Assembly (NCBI GenBank): GCA_934358235.1
Contig: CAKRKK010000111.1
Coordinates: 1-7,889 of the forward strand
Direction: 5' to 3'
From: an uncultured Lachnospira sp.
Lineage (GTDB): Bacteria > Bacillota > Clostridia > Lachnospirales > Lachnospiraceae
Length of the DNA stretch: 7,889 nucleotides
How positions within the stretch are numbered: position 1 is the first letter of the stretch; the number at the start of each line of letters is the position of its first letter. A program made the position numbers and the translations under genes. Below are positions 1 through 6,471 of this stretch, in pieces. Under the pieces are notes generated by a model. The model saw only the letters and a program-made list of their open reading frames with translations, had not been told where the DNA came from and ran no database searches.

Positions 1-590
1 CCCTGAGGATAGGCATCCTTAAGAAGATTTGACTTCTTGAACTCAACACATTTCTTAATATCATCTGATATTTTATAGAATCTGTCACCCATCTTTTCAA
101 AGTACTTATTCTTGTATTCATCTGGCAGTCCTTTAAGGCTGTTGGCTGAATACACTCCGTCCTTAGCCTTTTCAAGCACCTGTTCATCTATATCCGTTGC
201 ATATATCTTAATATCTCTCATAGGAACCTTCTTAGCAAGCACCATCGCTAACGAATATGGTTCATCTCCTGTAGAACAGGCTGCACTCCATATCTTAAGT
301 CTTGTTCCAAACTTACTTATAAGTTCTGGCAGAATAATATCCTCCAGCTTCTTCCAGAGTGCTGGATTCCTATAAAACTCAGACACATTAATCGTAAGGT
401 AATTAACGAATTCATCTAAAAGCTTGGAATCTGACTTGATAGCCTTTACATAGCTTTCGTAGCCGTCATACTTATTCCTTGCTATCAATGTATCTATTCT
501 TCGTTTCATCTGCTTTTCTTTATAAGCATTAAGATCTATACTTGTAATACTAAACACCTGCTTCTTAAAAGCCTCATAATCATTAATCAT
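1..590 (-). CDS. cheR: CheR-type chemotaxis protein-glutamate O-methyltransferase, 3' end off the left edge
   Basis: By family, this enzyme transfers methyl groups from S-adenosylmethionine to glutamates on chemoreceptors, opposing CheB, at the cytoplasmic face of the receptor array. I translated 196 codons on the minus strand from ATG at 590. Residues 1-90 match the helical CheR N-terminal domain, including KRRID (29-33) and the stretch NVSEFYRNP (68-76). The SAM-binding Rossmann part follows with SAACSTGDEPYSLAM (102-116) and ATDID (131-135). The reading frame is open to the window edge, just after the SNLL stretch that normally precedes the CRN motif, so roughly the last third is missing here. 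The start is set by AGAGGAG at 603-597, six bases before ATG. A promoter lies about 75 bases upstream. No other chemotaxis gene is visible. The family call is secure; its specific receptor partners are unknown. Confidence 0.93.
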   Translation of the reverse strand, partial: MINDYEAFKKQVFSITSIDLNAYKEKQMKRRIDTLIARNKYDGYESYVKAIKSDSKLLDEFVNYLTINVSEFYRNPALWKKLEDIILPELISKFGTRLKIWSAACSTGDEPYSLAMVLAKKVPMRDIKIYATDIDEQVLEKAKDGVYSANSLKGLPDEYKNKYFEKMGDRFYKISDDIKKCVEFKKSNLLKDAYPQ

Positions 591-666
591 TATATTCTCC
601 TCTGTTTCTTACATCTTTAATAATATAATTAATCACGTAAAGCAGCTACTCTTTTATGTCTTTTAT

Positions 667-695
667 AGTTTATCACACTCTTAAAAATGTGTCAA
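667..695 (-). promoter_or_regulatory. Putative sigma-A promoter for cheR
   Basis: On the minus strand a perfect -35 box TTGACA (695-690) is followed, after exactly 17 bases, by TAAACT (672-667). The -10 box is preceded by TGA, which matches an extended -10 (TGn). Transcription would start near 660, giving a leader of about 70 bases before the cheR ATG at 590. It does not resemble the motility sigma-D/FliA consensus, so cheR may be read by the housekeeping polymerase. The boxes are seen directly; activity is inferred. Confidence 0.6.
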
Positions 696-785
696 AATCA
701 ACTTTTTCATAATATTTATTCATAAATTTATTATGTCAATATTTATTACGTGTTTTTATTGTAATATTAATCATATACATTTATT

Positions 786-814
786 TTGCAATATTTATTT
801 GTATATTTTATAAA
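786..814 (+). promoter_or_regulatory. Putative sigma-A promoter for ylmH
   Basis: TTGCAA (786-791) and TATAAA (809-814) are separated by 17 bases on the plus strand. Transcription would start near 821, leaving a leader of about 98 bases. Because the surrounding DNA is very AT-rich, -10-like hexamers occur often by chance; the correct spacing and the position upstream of the only plus-strand gene favour this pair. Confidence 0.5.
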
Positions 815-918
815 TTTTATTTATAATCACATAATAAGCCAGGGTAAGTATACACTAGCGGCTGCATTTATAAATCCAATTAAAATATACAAAGTGTTGA
901 AAGGATAAATAATAACAT

Positions 919-1674
919 ATGAATGAAGATGAATTATTAAAAAGAAGGGTGCTGGATACTGCGAATCAGGCATTTAATCACAGCATATACACATACACTA
1001 ATTTTCTTAGCATAAGTGAACTTTCTGTTGTTAACTCTTTTAAAAAAGAGCTGGCATTTATCGACTATGATACCTTTGGTGGAAACCCAATATGTGAACG
1101 TCAGCTTATACGCTTTGGCTCGCCTGCTATGTATGGATATGATGTTCCATACCCTATTACCACACTTATAGTCCACCCTTTATCTGTAAAATATGCTGAA
1201 AAGCTTGAACATCGTGATTATCTTGGTGCTCTTATGAATCTAGGTATAGAACGTGAATTAATAGGCGATATTATCATCAAAGGAACTGATGCATATATAT
1301 TCTGCATATCACACATTGCCGATTACATATGCGAACAGCTTGACACAATACGTCACACCCACATACAATGCTCAGTATGTAAAGAAGAAGCTCCCGCTTT
1401 AAAGCCAGAGCTTGAAGATATAAGAATCATTGCTGCATCACCTAGAATAGACGCTGTTGTTGCTTCTATTACAAAGCTCTCAAGAAGTAATACCATTGAA
1501 CTATTTTCTTCTAAAAAGATATTTGTTAACGGACAATGTATGGAAAACAAAAGTATGCATCTTAAATCCGGTGACATCCTTGTAATAAGAGGTACTGGTA
1601 AATTCATATATATAGGCGATGAAGGAGAAACAAGAAAAGGCAGAGTTTATCTCACCCTAAGGAAATATGTTTAA
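919..1674 (+). CDS. ylmH: YlmH family S4-domain RNA-binding protein
   Basis: A 251-residue cytoplasmic RNA-binding protein. In the middle it has the YlmH signature: HRDYLGALMNLGI at 98-110 followed by ERELIGDI at 111-118. At the C-terminus there is an S4 domain at about 176-235, beginning RIDAVVASI and containing the loop IFVNGQ (201-206) and LKSGDILVIRG (215-225). The length is normal for the family. In Bacillus subtilis YlmH lies in the division cluster near sepF and divIVA and has been linked to ribosome-associated quality control on stalled 50S subunits. Here it stands alone, convergent with rpsA, which fits a translation role better than a division role (inference). ATG at 919 is the only reasonable start, because an in-frame TAA sits at 910-912. 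The likely ribosome site GAAAGGA (899-905) is 13 bases away, which is long and suggests modest initiation. Confidence 0.9.
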   Translation: MNEDELLKRRVLDTANQAFNHSIYTYTNFLSISELSVVNSFKKELAFIDYDTFGGNPICERQLIRFGSPAMYGYDVPYPITTLIVHPLSVKYAEKLEHRDYLGALMNLGIERELIGDIIIKGTDAYIFCISHIADYICEQLDTIRHTHIQCSVCKEEAPALKPELEDIRIIAASPRIDAVVASITKLSRSNTIELFSSKKIFVNGQCMENKSMHLKSGDILVIRGTGKFIYIGDEGETRKGRVYLTLRKYV

Positions 1675-1680
1675 AAAGCA

Positions 1681-1717
1681 AAAGGTTCCGGCAGACATAA
1701 GCTCTGCCGGAACCTTT
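1681..1717. terminator. Bidirectional intrinsic terminator between ylmH and rpsA
   Basis: A perfect 15-bp inverted repeat (1681-1695 with 1703-1717) encloses a 7-base loop and has a GC-rich core (GGTTCCGGCAGA). On the plus strand it is followed by the T-rich run ATTTATTTATT. On the minus strand it is followed by TGCTTTTT. It lies 6 bases beyond the ylmH stop and about 30 bases beyond the rpsA stop, so it can end transcription from both sides. Confidence 0.92.
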
Positions 1718-1748
1718 ATTTATTATGAATATGATAACATTCACTATA

Positions 1749-2852
1749 TTATTCTTCTGTGCCTGCTTCTTCCTGTTCCTCTGTGGAATCATCTAATAAA
1801 GCCTTCATGCTTAAGCTGATCTTCTTCTCAGCTTCGTTAAGGTCTACAACCTTAGCAGTTACTTCCTGTCCAATCTTTAATACATCTTCTGGCTTATTGA
1901 TATGCTCTCTTGAAATCTGTGATACATGAAGTAATGCATCAATTCCATCCTCAAGCTGAACAAAAGCACCAAAGTCTGTCATTCTAGCAACCTTACCAGA
2001 AACAACATTACCTACTGCATACTTAGTAGCTGCATCATTCCATGGGTTCTGATCTGGATACTTAACAGAAAGTGCAATCTTATCTCCGTTGATTTCCTTG
2101 ATAAAGCACTTTACAGAATCACCAATCTTGTATACCTTCTTAGGATTCTCTGTTCTGCCCCAAGACATCTCTGAAATATGGAGAAGTCCATCAACTCCGC
2201 CAAGGTCAATAAATGCACCAAAGTCTGTTACATTCTTAACTGTTCCTTCAATTGTATCACCTTCGTGAATCTTAGAAAGAAGTTCTTCCTGAGCTGCCTT
2301 CTTAGCTGCAACGATAAGCTGCTTGCAATCTCCAATAACCTTTCTGTTCTTAGGATCATATTCTGTTAATACAAAAGTAACTTCCTTACCAGTATAATCT
2401 GAGAAATCCTTAACATATGAGTCAGATACAAGGCTTGCTGGAATAAATACTCTTGTTTCATCAACAACAACCTCAAGACCACCTTTAATAACTCTTGTAA
2501 CTGTTGCTGTTACAGGCTCGTTATTGTTAAAGGCCTCTTCAAGCTTCTTGCTTCCGTTGTCAGCAACAAGCTTTCTGTATGAAAGAAGAATCTGTCCTTC
2601 ACCATCATTCTTAGTAATAACTTTAACCTTAATCTTATCACCATTAGAAACAACTGTTCTAAGATCAAGTCCAGGCTGTGAAGTATATTCACTTCTTGAA
2701 ATAATACCATCAGCCTTGCAACCTATGTTGAGTACAATCTGGTCTTCTTTAACTGCTATAACAGTACCTTCAACTACCTCTCCTGGATAAGGATCCCTTA
2801 AATTTTCGTTAGCTAACATCTCATCAAAATTTACATCAAAATTCTCTGACAT
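1749..2852 (-). CDS. rpsA: 30S ribosomal protein S1, four S1 domains
   Basis: A 367-residue RNA-binding protein expected to help the 30S subunit bind mRNA. Four OB-fold S1 repeats are visible: about 24-93 and 111-178 (both divergent), then about 196-264 (VTDFGAFIDL, GLLHISEMS) and 281-350 (MTDFGAFVQL, ALLHVSQIS). The acidic tail ends EEQEEAGTEE. Four domains at this size is the usual low-GC Gram-positive form, shorter than the six-domain Escherichia coli S1. I chose ATG at 2852: GAGGAGGT (2868-2861) lies 8 bases upstream, whereas an in-frame TTG at 2870 would place the start inside that site. The first 17 bases overlap the end of ispH in another frame, so translation is probably coupled. In many Clostridia these two proteins form one fused chain. 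It is the last gene of the operon and is followed by a strong terminator. Confidence 0.95.
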   Translation of the reverse strand: MSENFDVNFDEMLANENLRDPYPGEVVEGTVIAVKEDQIVLNIGCKADGIISRSEYTSQPGLDLRTVVSNGDKIKVKVITKNDGEGQILLSYRKLVADNGSKKLEEAFNNNEPVTATVTRVIKGGLEVVVDETRVFIPASLVSDSYVKDFSDYTGKEVTFVLTEYDPKNRKVIGDCKQLIVAAKKAAQEELLSKIHEGDTIEGTVKNVTDFGAFIDLGGVDGLLHISEMSWGRTENPKKVYKIGDSVKCFIKEINGDKIALSVKYPDQNPWNDAATKYAVGNVVSGKVARMTDFGAFVQLEDGIDALLHVSQISREHINKPEDVLKIGQEVTAKVVDLNEAEKKISLSMKALLDDSTEEQEEAGTEE

Positions 2853-3687
2853 TAGTATAAACCTCCTCAATGATATTGTTCGGGGTGGATGCCCCTGCTG
2901 TAATACCTATGCTGTTTACCGAATTAAGACTGCCTAAATCCAGGTCCTTTAAAGTCTGAATATAAAATGTGTTATTACATTCTCCTTTACAAATCTCATA
3001 CAGTTTTCTAGTGTTGGAACTACTCTTGTCGCCGATAACAATCATTGCATCAACTTTCTGTGCAATATCTCTTGCCTCAGTCTGACGTTCTTCAGTGGCA
3101 TTACAAATAGTATTTTTAATGGTGATATTATACCCCTTTTCGCCGATAATTTCAACTAATTCTTTAAATTTATTGTAATTAAATGTCGTCTGGGATACAA
3201 TCACCACCTCTTTTTGTATATCAAGGCTGAGATTTCTCGCTTTTGGGGCAGAATCTATCACATAAACCGGGCTGACTGACCAACCCTTTATGCCTTCCAC
3301 CTCCGGATGCTTCTCGTTGCCTATAATAATAATCTGCTTTCCCTTCTTGCTTTCTTCTTCTACAATTCTATGAATCTTAAGAACAAATGGACATGTCGCA
3401 TCAACTATATCATATCCTTTACTCTTAATACTATCATAAACACTTTTAGATACACCGTGTGATCTTATAATAACTGTAGCAGCACAATCTAAGTCTGACT
3501 TTATATCACTTACATCCGTAATCGCCTTAACGCCCTTATCATTAAGATCCTTCACTACTTCTTCGTTATGTATAATCGGACCATAGGTATACACATTTTT
3601 CTTATCTACACGTTCGTAAACCGTATCAACAGCTCTGTGAACACCAAAGCAAAAGCCCGCCGATTTAGCCAGAATAACCTTTCTCAT
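2836..3687 (-). CDS. ispH: 4-hydroxy-3-methylbut-2-enyl diphosphate reductase (IspH/LytB)
   Basis: The last enzyme of the non-mevalonate (MEP) isoprenoid pathway. It reduces HMBPP to IPP and DMAPP using a [4Fe-4S] cluster. The 283 residues carry the three cluster cysteines: C13 in GFCFGV, C99 in DATCPFV and C195 in NTICNATEERQ. Substrate-site motifs are also present: HNE (40-42), SHGVS (76-80), HPEVEG (127-132), SQTTF (165-169), SSSN (222-225) and AGASTP (264-269). The protein ends shortly after this last motif, as free-standing IspH proteins do, so it looks complete. ATG at 3687 follows AAGGTGAT (3701-3694) by 6 bases. The gene starts 19 bases after the cmk stop. Its TGA (2838-2836) lies inside rpsA, with a TTT codon directly before it (see findings). 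Clostridial homologues are often fused to S1; this one is not, in the plain reading. Confidence 0.96.
   Translation of the reverse strand: MRKVILAKSAGFCFGVHRAVDTVYERVDKKNVYTYGPIIHNEEVVKDLNDKGVKAITDVSDIKSDLDCAATVIIRSHGVSKSVYDSIKSKGYDIVDATCPFVLKIHRIVEEESKKGKQIIIIGNEKHPEVEGIKGWSVSPVYVIDSAPKARNLSLDIQKEVVIVSQTTFNYNKFKELVEIIGEKGYNITIKNTICNATEERQTEARDIAQKVDAMIVIGDKSSSNTRKLYEICKGECNNTFYIQTLKDLDLGSLNSVNSIGITAGASTPNNIIEEVYTNVREF
2861..2868 (-). promoter_or_regulatory. Strong ribosome binding site of rpsA inside the ispH coding end
   Basis: GAGGAGGT on the minus strand lies within the final codons of ispH (encoding Glu-Glu-Val) and 8 bases before the rpsA ATG at 2852. It decides the rpsA start and argues that S1 is made by independent or coupled re-initiation, not only as a fusion. 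Confidence 0.85.
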
Positions 3688-3706
3688 AGATACATCACCT
3701 TATATT

Positions 3707-4378
3707 TTATTTTCCTACCGCATTATTAATAATATCTCTCATTGCTGATACAACCTGCTCTATGTTCATATCAGAGGTATCAAGCAGCACAGCATCCTCT
3801 GCCTGTCTTAATGGAGATATTTCCCTATGCATATCCTGATAATCCCTTGTTTCTATATCTTCCTTAATAGCATTAATATCGCAGCTTTCTCCCTTTGCAG
3901 TAAGCTCATCATATCTTCTCTTAGCTCTTGCTTCTGAGCTTGCAGTCAGATATATCTTAACACGCGCATCAGGAAGCACAGTTGTACCGATATCTCTTCC
4001 ATCCATAACTACATCTGTAGTCTTTGCAAGCTGTCTTTGAAGCTCAACCAGCTTGCTTCTGACCTCCTTGTATTTAGATGTCTTAGATGCCATATTTCCC
4101 GTTTCTTCTGTCCTTAACAGGCCTGTCACGTTCTCACCGTTAAGTATAACCTGCTGTTCACCATTCTGGTATTCTATTCTTATATCAACCTTCTTAACTG
4201 CTTCATTAATAGCTGCTTCATCCTCAGGCTTTACATTATTCTTTGTAAAATAAACAGCCATTGCCCTGTACATAGCCCCTGTATCAACATAGATATATCC
4301 AAGCTCCTTTGCTATAAGCTTTGCTATTGTACTTTTACCAGCTCCTGCTGGTCCATCTATTGCTACTGAATATGCCAT
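3707..4378 (-). CDS. cmk: Cytidylate kinase ((d)CMP kinase)
   Basis: A cytoplasmic enzyme that phosphorylates CMP and dCMP with ATP, recycling pyrimidine nucleotides. The 223 residues begin with a P-loop, GPAGAGKST (9-17), followed by the nucleoside-binding VDTGAMYR (31-38). GRDIGT (127-132) is the family's CMP-site motif, and RAKRR (151-155) with ETRD (176-179) fits the lid region. The length is normal. ATG at 4378 follows AAGAGGA (4390-4384) by 5 bases. The gene lies 38 bases after the upstream flavoprotein gene and 19 before ispH, so it is co-transcribed with both. The cmk - ispH - rpsA order is common in Clostridia. The lysophospholipid acyltransferase gene often found between cmk and ispH is absent here. 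Confidence 0.96.
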   Translation of the reverse strand: MAYSVAIDGPAGAGKSTIAKLIAKELGYIYVDTGAMYRAMAVYFTKNNVKPEDEAAINEAVKKVDIRIEYQNGEQQVILNGENVTGLLRTEETGNMASKTSKYKEVRSKLVELQRQLAKTTDVVMDGRDIGTTVLPDARVKIYLTASSEARAKRRYDELTAKGESCDINAIKEDIETRDYQDMHREISPLRQAEDAVLLDTSDMNIEQVVSAMRDIINNAVGK

Positions 4379-4416
4379 AATATTCCTCTTTTCTGTACAC
4401 TTTTTATATATAGTCT

Positions 4417-5682
4417 TTAATCCTGCCCAATATGTGTTGCTGCTGCATAAGCACTAGACCATGCCACCTGCAGATTAAATCCACCTGTAACTGCATCAAC
4501 GTCCAGTACTTCGCCGGCAAAATACACTCCGTCTACAAGCTTTGATTCCATAGTTGACGGATTGATTTCCTTTACATTAACTCCGCCCTGGGTAATAATC
4601 GCTTCGTTAAAGCCTCTTGTTCCGGTAATAGTAAGCTCAAGATTCTTTAAAAGCTGCACAAGCCTTAATCTTTCAGGCTTTGTAATCTCATTAACTCTTT
4701 TATCTTTATTAATATCGCTCAGCCTTACTATTATTGGTATAAGTTTCTTAGGAAGCAGCTTATCAAGCGAGTTGCGATATGCTTTATTCTTTTCCTCTGC
4801 GAAATCTCTTAATATTCTCTCATCCAATTGTTCCTCTGATAGTGCTGGTTTAAGGTCTATAATAAGCTTAAGCGGTCTTTTTCTTAAGATAGCTGTTATA
4901 TAACTGCTTGCACTAAGAATGACCGGTCCACTTACACCAAAATGTGTAAACAGCATTTCTCCAAAGTCCTCATAAACCTCTTTCTTACCATCAATTATAC
5001 TAATAGAGATATTCTTAAGGCTAAGTCCCATAAGCTCTGATGCCCATTCTTCCCTGATAGTTAAAGGTACTAATGCTGGAATCACAGGGGTAACTGTATG
5101 AGAAAGCTTTCTGGCAAATCTGTACCCATCACCTGTTGAACCTGTGCTGGAATATGAATTACCACCTGTTGCTATTATACAGGCCTCCGCCTTTATCACC
5201 TGCTTCTTATCTGATGAAACCGGTTTACATTCAACGCCGCCAAACCTCCTTGTTCCATCCGCCTGCTCTTTAGTCAGAATATCCAGCACCTCTGTATTAA
5301 GCAGGATATCCACCTTCAGCCTGCGCATTTCTTTAGCAAGCGCAGCTATAACATCTGATGAATGATCTGATTCTGGAAAGCATCTGTTTCCTCTCTCAAT
5401 CTTAAACTTAAGTCCAAGCTCATCAAAGAAGCCCATAACATCATAATTAGAAAAACCCTTAAAGGAACTATACATAAACTTTGGATTAGTTACCACACTC
5501 TGCCTTATATCTTCCTCATCTCCGGCATTAGTAAAGTTACACCTTCCTTTTCCTGTAATAAAAAGTTTCTTTCCAAGCTTTTCATTCTTCTCTATAAGTG
5601 TGACACTATGCCCATTTCTGGCTGCTATAATAGCAGCCATCATACCTGCTGCACCACCACCTATTATTATAACATTGCTCAT
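4417..5682 (-). CDS. NAD(P)/FAD-dependent oxidoreductase, HI0933/BaiN-like family
   Basis: A 421-residue flavoprotein. The N-terminus is a dinucleotide-binding fold, VIIIGGGAAGMMAA (4-17), with the acidic end of strand two at LIEKN (29-33). Family motifs follow: GKKLFITGKGRCNFTN (37-52), ATGGNSYSSTGSTGDG (171-186), HFGVSGPVIL (247-256) and, near the end, ITQGGVNVKEI (363-373) and AGEVLDVDAVTGGFNLQ (389-405). No signal peptide or membrane segment is seen. Related proteins are annotated as aminoacetone oxidase, YhiN, or BaiN (a bile-acid-pathway reductase in Clostridium scindens); those names are widely spread by homology, and nothing here points to bile acids, so the substrate is unknown. The gene often sits next to cmk in Clostridia. 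ATG at 5682 follows GAAAGGA (5694-5688) by 5 bases. It starts 24 bases after the upstream gene. Confidence 0.88.
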   Translation of the reverse strand: MSNVIIIGGGAAGMMAAIIAARNGHSVTLIEKNEKLGKKLFITGKGRCNFTNAGDEEDIRQSVVTNPKFMYSSFKGFSNYDVMGFFDELGLKFKIERGNRCFPESDHSSDVIAALAKEMRRLKVDILLNTEVLDILTKEQADGTRRFGGVECKPVSSDKKQVIKAEACIIATGGNSYSSTGSTGDGYRFARKLSHTVTPVIPALVPLTIREEWASELMGLSLKNISISIIDGKKEVYEDFGEMLFTHFGVSGPVILSASSYITAILRKRPLKLIIDLKPALSEEQLDERILRDFAEEKNKAYRNSLDKLLPKKLIPIIVRLSDINKDKRVNEITKPERLRLVQLLKNLELTITGTRGFNEAIITQGGVNVKEINPSTMESKLVDGVYFAGEVLDVDAVTGGFNLQVAWSSAYAAATHIGQD

Positions 5683-5706
5683 CTGTATCCTTTCTTTTTA
5701 AAGAAA

Positions 5707-6336
5707 TTATGCCTGTTCATCATCATTTGAAACAAGAAGCTCCTTAAAATATGGAAGCTCCATCGCCCAGTCACAGAATGTATGCCATTCTGCAAGCTTA
5801 TGGTTTCTTCTTGAATAGTACATGCCTGCCAGATTCTCATAATTAAAGGTACAGGTTCTCATCTGGTTATAGCTTTCAGGTAATAGCTGAATCAGACTAT
5901 ACCACAAATCCTTATTCTTAGTTTCAACGAATTCCTGACGTATTGTTTCAAGAAAATCAATATTCTTCTGCATCATATCAAGTGCAGCCTCAGTACAGTG
6001 GTCAACACTAAAGTCACTCATTTCAAACGGTTTGCTATGAATCTTATGCATTGTACTTGTTGAATTCGCAACTGTTCCAACCTTATATGTGTCATATTCC
6101 TTCCACCAATATATTGGTGCTGTTATATCTACCGTTACAAATATCTGTCTAATGAACTTTCTATGGTCTGAGCCAGCCTTACAAAGTCTTTTTGCAAGTG
6201 CAAGATCATTAGGTCCGAAGGTAAATACACCATTTTCCGTAGTGCTATCCATTCTTGCCCAGCTATTAAGAGGGTTTCTTGCTCCTCTCATAGCATTTTC
6301 GAAATTCATGACTTCATATCTTTCCAGTTTAATCAT
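5707..6336 (-). CDS. Conserved protein of unknown function, possible divergent ThyX (FAD-dependent thymidylate synthase) fold
   Basis: A 209-residue soluble protein that I cannot name firmly. Its order of motifs resembles ThyX: WARMDS (26-31), a helix then GSDHRKF (55-61), API (73-75) followed by YDTYK (81-85) and NSTSTMHK (91-98), then LLPESYN (151-157), NYENL (165-169) and RRNHKLAEW (176-184). The last three correspond in spacing to ThyX's LP, N-x-R-x-L and R-x(4)-AQ-E elements. The hallmark RHR-x(7)-S signature is not present; the equivalent stretch is 80-98, rich in Tyr, Thr and Ser. If the relationship is right, it may bind nucleotide or flavin without being a normal thymidylate synthase (inference). 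The start at 6336 has GAGGT (6348-6344) seven bases away; ATG at 6309 is less likely. It heads the probable operon with the flavoprotein, cmk, ispH and rpsA. Confidence 0.6.
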   Translation of the reverse strand: MIKLERYEVMNFENAMRGARNPLNSWARMDSTTENGVFTFGPNDLALAKRLCKAGSDHRKFIRQIFVTVDITAPIYWWKEYDTYKVGTVANSTSTMHKIHSKPFEMSDFSVDHCTEAALDMMQKNIDFLETIRQEFVETKNKDLWYSLIQLLPESYNQMRTCTFNYENLAGMYYSRRNHKLAEWHTFCDWAMELPYFKELLVSNDDEQA

Positions 6337-6361
6337 CTACATAACCTCATTTTTCTTACTA

Positions 6362-6387
6362 ATGCTTTTATTTAACCATAAAAGCAT
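6362..6387 (-). repeat. Perfect 10-bp inverted repeat in the leader of the ThyX-like gene
   Basis: ATGCTTTTAT (6362-6371) and ATAAAAGCAT (6378-6387) pair perfectly around a 6-base loop. In the minus-strand transcript the hairpin ends 13 bases before the GAGGT ribosome site of the 5707-6336 gene. No T run follows it on either strand, so it is not a normal intrinsic terminator; an mRNA leader structure or an operator is more plausible. Confidence 0.6.
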
Positions 6388-6423
6388 CTTTCAAAAGTTT
6401 CTTTCAAAAGTTTCTTTCAAAAA
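6388..6423. repeat. 13-bp tandem repeat, nearly three copies
   Basis: The unit CTTTCAAAAGTTT occurs at 6388-6400 and again, identically, at 6401-6413. A third copy begins at 6414 and matches for nine bases before diverging. On the minus strand each unit contains CTTTTGAAAG, a near-palindrome with CTTT and AAAG arms, and a TTGAAA hexamer that resembles a -35 box. Possible pairings are TTGAAA, 18 bases, TTTTAT, or TTGAAA, 17 bases, ATAAAA; both -10 candidates are poor. The array directly adjoins the 6362-6387 hairpin. It may be a promoter or operator region of the downstream operon, or replication slippage with no function. Confidence 0.6.
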
Positions 6424-6449
6424 TATTTTTTTAGATGTCTTAAAAATAT
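6418..6449 (-). terminator. Weak A/T-only hairpin after ddh, doubtful terminator
   Basis: In the minus-strand transcript ATATTTTT (6449-6442) can pair with AAAAATAT (6430-6423) across an 11-base loop, followed by four T residues (6422-6419). The stem contains no G or C pair and is probably unstable. It is the only terminator-like shape in the gap after ddh, so some transcripts may read through into the next gene. Confidence 0.2.
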
Positions 6450-6471
6450 CCTTTAAAAACAGCTTTTAATT

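Larger units (their letters stand above)
604..918. other. AT-rich divergent intergenic region between cheR and ylmH
   Basis: No gene is visible in this stretch. It contains one outward promoter for each flanking gene, annotated separately. The middle is extremely AT-rich and carries three exact copies of AATATTTATT at 711-720, 738-747 and 790-799; the last one overlaps the spacer of the ylmH promoter. In the ylmH leader, bases 837-863 can fold into a modest hairpin: AGCC pairs with GGCT, and AGGGT pairs with ACACT with one mismatch. I recognise no riboswitch or T-box there. The short repeats may simply reflect base composition. Confidence 0.6.

Noticed and set aside
112..375. Plus-strand open frame of 87 codons
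   Set aside because: It lies antisense to the clear CheR coding sequence, has no ribosome site, and its product is low-complexity Ser/Leu-rich.
2853..2870. TTG start at 2870 for rpsA, adding MRRFIL
   Set aside because: The added codons are the ribosome binding site itself (TTGAGGAGG); ATG at 2852 has ideal spacing from it.
4417..5682. A bile-acid 7-dehydroxylation gene (baiN)
   Set aside because: The family match is real, but no other bai gene is nearby and the cmk - ispH - rpsA context is a housekeeping one.
6362..6387. Intrinsic terminator for ddh
   Set aside because: The stem is perfect, but neither strand has a T run after it.
6388..6423. CRISPR array
   Set aside because: The repeats are 13 bp, directly abutting with no spacers, and there are no cas genes.
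6089..6469. Plus-strand open frame of 126 codons across the ThyX-like gene start and the repeat region
   Set aside because: It is mostly antisense to a well-supported gene, and its C-terminal half is only a translation of the tandem repeat and A/T-rich spacer (Phe/Lys/Ser runs).
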